A DNA stretch of 64,000 bases from Costus lasius (Eukaryota; Streptophyta; Magnoliopsida; Zingiberales; Costaceae). Position 1 is the stretch's first letter, and the number at the start of each line of letters is the position of its first letter. The notes beneath the pieces are model-generated. The model saw only the letters and a list, made by a program, of their open reading frames with translations, ran no database searches and was not told where the DNA came from. Positions 59,102-64,000 of the stretch are shown piece by piece. Location: contig JANVAS020000223.1 in NCBI GenBank assembly GCA_027563935.2, forward strand, positions 496,001 to 560,000, written 5' to 3'. A program made the translations under genes and the position numbers.

Positions 59102-60743
59102 ACCATGGAGTAAACTACCAAAGTGATTATCAAGTTAGGTACTCATCTGAGTAAAGTACTTAAAAAGATTGAAAGGGTGCAGGCAAGTGGTCGATAGATC
59201 AAAACACATCATGGCAAAGCAAACTAAATCACCATTAAGCTAACTACCAAAAGTGAAAATACCATTAACCAAACAATTGAAAGAATTAGCAAGAAAAGGG
59301 AAAAGGGGCTTGGGTTGCCTCCCAAGAAGTGCCATTTTAAGGTCTTTGGCTTGACCATGATGTCATGTCAAGGTGGATCGGGGGGGGTTGGAAAGATTAA
59401 CAGTGCTCGGCTCCTCAAGCGGCGCATGTGCGAAATAGTGCTTTAAGCACTGACCATTCATAGTAAAAATCCCAGATTCCGTACCATTGATCTCAATTAC
59501 TCCAAAAGGGTGAACTTTCTTGACGGTAAAAGGGCCAGACCATCGTGTTTTGAGCTTGCCCAGGAATAGCCTAAGCCTAGAGTTGAATAGGAGTACTCGG
59601 TCCCCTTATTTGAAGTCTCTTCTCAAGATTTTCTGATCGTGACATTTCTTCGTGCGCTCGTTATAAATGCGAGCATTGTCATAGGCACTCAATCGTATTT
59701 CATCGAGCTCATTAAGTTGTAATAGATGTTTCTCACCAGCAGATTTGAAGTCAAAGTTAAGCACCCGGATAGCCCAAAATGCCTTATGTTCTAATTCAAC
59801 CGGTAGATGACACGATTTACCATATATCAGCTGGTATGGGGACATCCCAATAGGCGTTTTGAATGCGGTACGGTACGCCCAAAGAGCATCCTCCAATTTT
59901 ATTGACCAATCTGTTCGTGCTCTAGACATTGTTTTCTCCAGGATTTTCTTTAGCTCATGGTTTGATATCTCGACTTGACCACTGGTTTGCGGGTGGTACG
60001 GCGTGGCAACCTTGTGGGTAACTCCATATTTCCTTAGAAGTGTTGCAAATTGCTGCTCAATAAAATGTGAGCCCCCATCACTAATGACCACTCGCGGCAC
60101 TCCAAACTACGGGAATATTATCTTCTTGAATAAACGCATGACTACTTGAGAGTCGTTAGTGGGGGATGCCATCGCCTCTACCCACTTCGATATATAATCC
60201 ACTGCCACTAAGATATATTTGTGCCCAGATGAGGAGGGGAATGGTCCCATAAAGTCAACTCCCCAAACATCAAAAATTTCCACTTCCAAAATGTTGTTCA
60301 AGGGCATCTCGTTTCTCCTTGATATGTTACCAGAATGTTGGCACTAGTCGCAAGCCTGAACAAATCTTCTGGAATCTCGAAATAGTGTTGGCCAATAGAA
60401 CCCACTTTGGAGAACCTTGAAAGCAGTCTTGGATGTGCTACAATGCCCCCATATGTAGATTCATGGCAGTGCAATAGGACATCCCGGTATTCATCTTCAG
60501 GTAAGCACCGCCGGAAGACTCCATCAGCACATCTCTTGAAAAGAAAAGGTTCATCTCAATAGTAATGTCGGACATCAGAAAGGAACTTCTTCCTTTGCTG
60601 ATAAGTGAGTTCAGGAGGCAAAACGTTAGCGGCTAAGAAGTTCACGAAGTCTGCATACCAAGGCATTTCAATACTGGAGAGCACCATAAGTTTCTCATCG
60701 GGGAAAAAGGCATTGATACTTGATTCGTGTTCCAATTCATTTT
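59102..60743 (-). pseudogene. Element A integrase and polymerase C-terminus
   Basis: 59606-60100 has the second catalytic Asp ([15 protein letters not shown]), the Glu ([17 protein letters not shown]) and the LVYG-like [20 protein letters not shown] block. 60107-60307 has the first Asp ([19 protein letters not shown]). 60310-60560 carries the zinc region with a TAG at 60344-60346 in CD-QCQHSGN and a one-base loss near 60449. 60556-60743 is the start of the integrase segment, with TGA where the family has Trp. It continues, after the solo LTR at 60749-62420, at 62426. 59102-59300 is non-coding. Confidence 0.85.
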
Positions 60744-60748
60744 CTTGC

Positions 60749-62420
60749 TGATGTCTCGTATTTATATAGTCTTTATGACCTATATTTACCTGTGAAACGA
60801 GACCTATTTTCATACTTTTACATCTCTTTCCAACTTATTTCATTAACTTTCTTCAGAAGCTTCACTACTTGTCGTGTTTGCTTAAATACAGGTCAATTCA
60901 CTCACTTTTGGAGCTACATGGACGTACATTTACATATCTGAGTGAATTAAGAATCTCGACAAGAAATTTGGTTGCAAACGGTAGTAACTTCAAGAATTAC
61001 GGCTGAGGCCATAATCTACATCACGACCGTAATTCTCTGACTAGCTATACGATGGACCCATTTCTATACGAGCATAGGCATGTTGCGAAGATGCGATCAT
61101 AAATTCCTCGACGACAACCTTTCGGTTAAAGACGACCTCGACAAGAAAATTACGGGCATGGCCGTGATTTGCCTCACGACTGAAATCTCGCATCTGTCAC
61201 AAGAGTTTATCCGCAGCCGTCAGAATTTATTACCAGCCTTCGAGGATTAAATGAGCATTAATCATCTGAAGGTAACAAGAATTAATTAGGCTGCAGTTAA
61301 TGCATTTCCGTTACGGTCATTAATACTGAATTTGAAGAGACATTCATTAATGGAGGAGAATTAATATGGAATTTGAAGAGTCATTCATTAATGGAGGAGG
61401 ATTTAATACAGAATACCAAGAGACACGCCATTAAAAGAGCCATAATGGGGATTTAATTCAGAATTTAATTCTGAATTTAATGCGGAATACGAAGAGGCAC
61501 CAGATTTTCTATATAAAGGACTCAAGATTACTAAATCCAAGAGGGGGGTCCGGAGGCGCCAGGAGGCCCGGGGCAGAGCACCCAGCTGGGGCTCCAGGGG
61601 AAGAGAGGAGGATTACGCTCGAGAACTAAGGCTTGGTCGCAAGAACGCAAGTAATTCCAAGGAGAAGAAGGATTCTTTGAGGAGGAGAGAAAGGAGTTTG
61701 TTTAGATTCTTTTCTCATCTTTACCTTGTTCTGTTTCCTTACTTTTAATTGGAAGGCTTGTTGTTATTGTTAACCATGTATGTATTAGCGTAAAAACCTC
61801 GATCGGGATTTGGGCGTAGCCCGACTTTTTAATTTATAAGTCTTAATGTTAAGAATTGCTTTTGGTTGTATCTTTCGAATCCATTTGATCTTGGTATATT
61901 TCATTCGTGTTTATCAATTTTTGGCCGGATCGATTTTCGTGCGTTAGTTGATTATGGTAACAACTGAGAGGTGAATGACAATCAACACATTCTCCTTGAT
62001 CAATCATGTGTGCTCTATTACAAGAGTCGTAGAGTCCACTTGGGGAATCTTGGTGTCCTGTTTCACACGATCTACCTCTGCTTAGTCCACCGCGATAGTA
62101 GGAGACTAACTCAGTTGTTGAGTTGCGCACCCGAGAGGGGCACGGCTCAAGAGGACACATCCTTGGTTTTCTAAAGATTATGAAAGCAGTACTTTTCATT
62201 ACGCTTATAAGTTCAAAGACGTGGTGAAACCCGATATCCCAATTTCTCTCTCATCGTTACGACTTTCGTTTCATTACGTTTTTACTTTGAATTGCGACAC
62301 CATCTGAGACCTTCAATCATTTAGCTATTGATTGTACGATTAGTTGGTAATTGACACTAGTCCTCATGGGAACGATATTTTTACTACACGATAAAAATCG
62401 TGCGCTTGCGGTAGCTATCA
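60749..62420 (+). mobile_element. Solo LTR S5 inside element A
   Basis: 1,672 bp, TGATGTCTCG...GTAGCTATCA, with the exact target duplication CTTGC (60744-60748 and 62421-62425). The end CGTGCGCTTGCGGTAGCTATCA-like pattern matches the inner end of the LTR of element B, so it is an Athila-type LTR in plus orientation. It has ACGGC/GCCGT-like words at 60990-61180 and a TATATAAAG at about 61510. Short ATTCATTAATGGAGGAG direct repeats occur at 61345 and 61384. Ends, orientation and family are well supported; it has no coding region. Confidence 0.9.
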
Positions 62421-62425
62421 CTTGC

Positions 62426-64000
62426 TCATGGGTGATACGTGAGAGATGATGCGCAACTGAGTTCTCGGCCCCCTTCTTATCTCGAACTTCTATGTTGAAT
62501 TCTTGGAGTAGTAAAATCCATCTTATCAGTCACAGTTTGGCATCTTTTTTTGTCATCAAGTACCTAATAGCTGCATGATCGGTAAAAACAATAACTTTAG
62601 AATCAACAATGTAAGACCGAAACTTGTCAAATGCAAAAACCACGGCCAAGAGCTTTTTCTCGGTGGTCGCATAATTTATCTGCGCGTCATCCAGTGTGCG
62701 GCTCGCGTAGTAAATTGCATACAACTGGTTCTCCTTTCATTGTCCTAGTACCGCACCCACGGCATAGTCACTCGCGTCACACATGATCTCAAATGGGAGG
62801 GAGGGACCAATCTGGTGGTTGCATTATCGGTGCCGAAATTAGGGCTTCCTTCAACGTGGTAAAAGCTTGCAAGCAGTCCCTGTCAAAAATAAAAGGCACA
62901 TCCTTAGCAAGAAGACATGTCAATGGTCTAGCTATTTTTGAAAAATCTTTTATAAAGCGCCTGTAAAAACCGGCATGACCCAAAAAGCTTCGAATTGCTT
63001 TCATAGAAGTTGGAGGTGGTAGCTTCTCAATTGCATCCACTTTTGCCTTGTCCACTTCTATTCCTCTCTTCGATATCAAGTGTCCCAGCACGATGCCCTC
63101 TTGTACCATAAAATGGCATTTTTCCTAGTTGAACACGAGGTCAGCTTCTTGGCACCGCTGCAAGACACGAGATAAATTAGTAAGGCAAACATCAAAAGAG
63201 CTACCGTATATGGAGAAATCGTCCATGAATATATCCATCACATCTTCCACAAGATCTGAGAATATTGCAGTCATACAATGTTGGAAAGTTGCTGGAGTGT
63301 TGCACAACCCAAATGGCATTCGCCTATAAGCGAATGTGTCATAGGGGCAAGTGAACGTCATTTTTTCTTGATCCTCCGGGTGGATAGGAATCTGTAGAAA
63401 CCCGGAATATCCGTCTAGAAAGCAAAAAATGAGAGTTGTTAGCAAGACGTTCTAACATTTGATCGATAAAAGATAAAGGGTAGTGGTCTTTGCGGGAGGC
63501 TTTATTTAGTTTACGGAAGTCGATACACATTCGCCAACCCGTTACCGTCCGTGTCAGTATTAGTTCATCTTTATCGTTCTTAACCACCGTTGTGCCTCCT
63601 TTCTTCGGCACGACATGCACCGGACTCAACCACTCACTATCGGAGATGGGGTAAATTACCCCCGCATCAAGAAGCTTCAAAATCTCCTTTTTCACTTCTT
63701 CTTTCAGGTTCGGGTTGAGTTGTCTTTGTCCTTCAACAGTGGGTTTGCATCCTTCCTTCAGAAATATCTTATGCATGCAAATGGAGGGGTTAATACCTTT
63801 GATGTCCTCCAATGTATATCCAATAACATTCTTATACTTTCTAAGTGTATCTAAGAGCATTTGAGTTTGCACCTTACCAAGATCCGCATTTACTATCACC
63901 GGTAAAGTGGAATTTGAGCCCAAGAATTCATACCTCAAATTGTCCGGTAATGGTTTAAGTTCAATCTCCTTAACATCCTTTACCGTGGTACATGGTGCTT
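62426..64000 (-). pseudogene. Element A reverse transcriptase and RNase H, continues past the edge
   Basis: From the right edge: RYEFLG linker, WLSPVHVVPKKGG, TGWRMCIDFRKLNKASRKDH, a frameshift near 63430, then FLDGYSGFLQIPIHPEDQ and the catalytic FMDDFSIYGSSFD. A TAG at 63125-63127 replaces the Trp of VFNWEKC. Next come GHAGFYRRFIKDFSKIARPL (complete here, unlike in element B), a frameshift near 62800, and RNase H with TLDDAQINYATTEKKLLAVV and FTDHAAIRYL. A TGA at 62530-62532 replaces a conserved Arg. The fragment ends at [16 protein letters not shown] before the solo LTR. Confidence 0.9.

Larger units (their letters stand above)
42241..64000 (-). mobile_element. Athila-type Gypsy element A, 5' part beyond the window
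   Basis: The minus-strand element has its 3' LTR at 42241-43688, an accessory ORF at 44.7-46.2 kb, and integrase, RNase H and reverse transcriptase from 59.3 kb to the window edge. The order polymerase, then extra ORF, then 3' LTR is that of Athila-type Gypsy elements. Element B and two solo LTRs are nested in it. Treating 43689-46215 and 57494-64000 as one element is an inference from order and orientation. Its gag, primer site and 5' LTR should lie to the right. The five bases left of it are CCTAT, so the same should follow its 5' LTR. Confidence 0.7.

Noticed and set aside
60744..60748. Same target duplication CTTGC for solo LTR S5 and the young Copia element
   Set aside because: Two five-base matches between unrelated elements can occur by chance; no shared target preference can be claimed from two cases.

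Overview
The window is nuclear DNA of a flowering plant. The evidence is a coiled-coil NBS-LRR (CNL) resistance-gene relic, a FAR1/MURA-type Mutator transposase, an Ulp1 cysteine-protease gene, and plant Copia and Athila-type Gypsy retrotransposons with plant tRNA primer sites. The species cannot be fixed from the sequence alone. There is no CRISPR array, operon, tRNA or rRNA. Almost every open frame belongs to a transposable element, and nearly all are broken.

Layout. 1-2975 is AT-rich DNA without a gene. 2976-3928 plus 12828-about 13090 is one copy of a host segment. The second copy is 17085-17403 plus 26382-about 26935, and contains the upstream region of the CNL relic (14009-17000, minus). 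The first copy is split by a minus-strand Copia element, C1 (3929-12827), which holds two solo LTRs (4567-6147 and 9843-12101). The second copy is split by a non-autonomous minus-strand LTR element (17404-26376), whose left LTR is split by a plus-strand Copia element (17689-23941). Two tandem arrays (a 36-bp unit, then a 158-bp unit) lie at 27.4-28.9 kb.

29.8-42.2 kb is the most interesting part. A FAR1/MULE transposase (plus) faces an Ulp1-like SUMO-protease gene (minus). Together they resemble the Ulp1-carrying Mutator-like elements (KAONASHI type) of plants. The Ulp1 gene is split by a very young Copia element (32524-41705) whose two 2,219-bp LTRs are almost identical although its interior is decayed. 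Its 5' part is cut off at 42240 by an Athila-type Gypsy element, A.

Element A (minus) starts with its 3' LTR at 42241 and runs off the right edge. It contains an accessory ORF (44.7-46.2 kb), a second Athila-type element B (46216-57493), and two solo LTRs (57797-59096 and 60749-62420). B contains its own solo LTR (47746-49538). The gag-pol of B is one continuous frame broken only by point stops, nearly all at glutamine codons.

These genes do not form a pathway. The window is a record of nested insertion, LTR-LTR recombination (five solo LTRs, each with an exact 5-bp target duplication) and decay dominated by C-to-T type changes. No clearly intact host gene is visible. Domain names rest on motif recognition by eye; no search was run.
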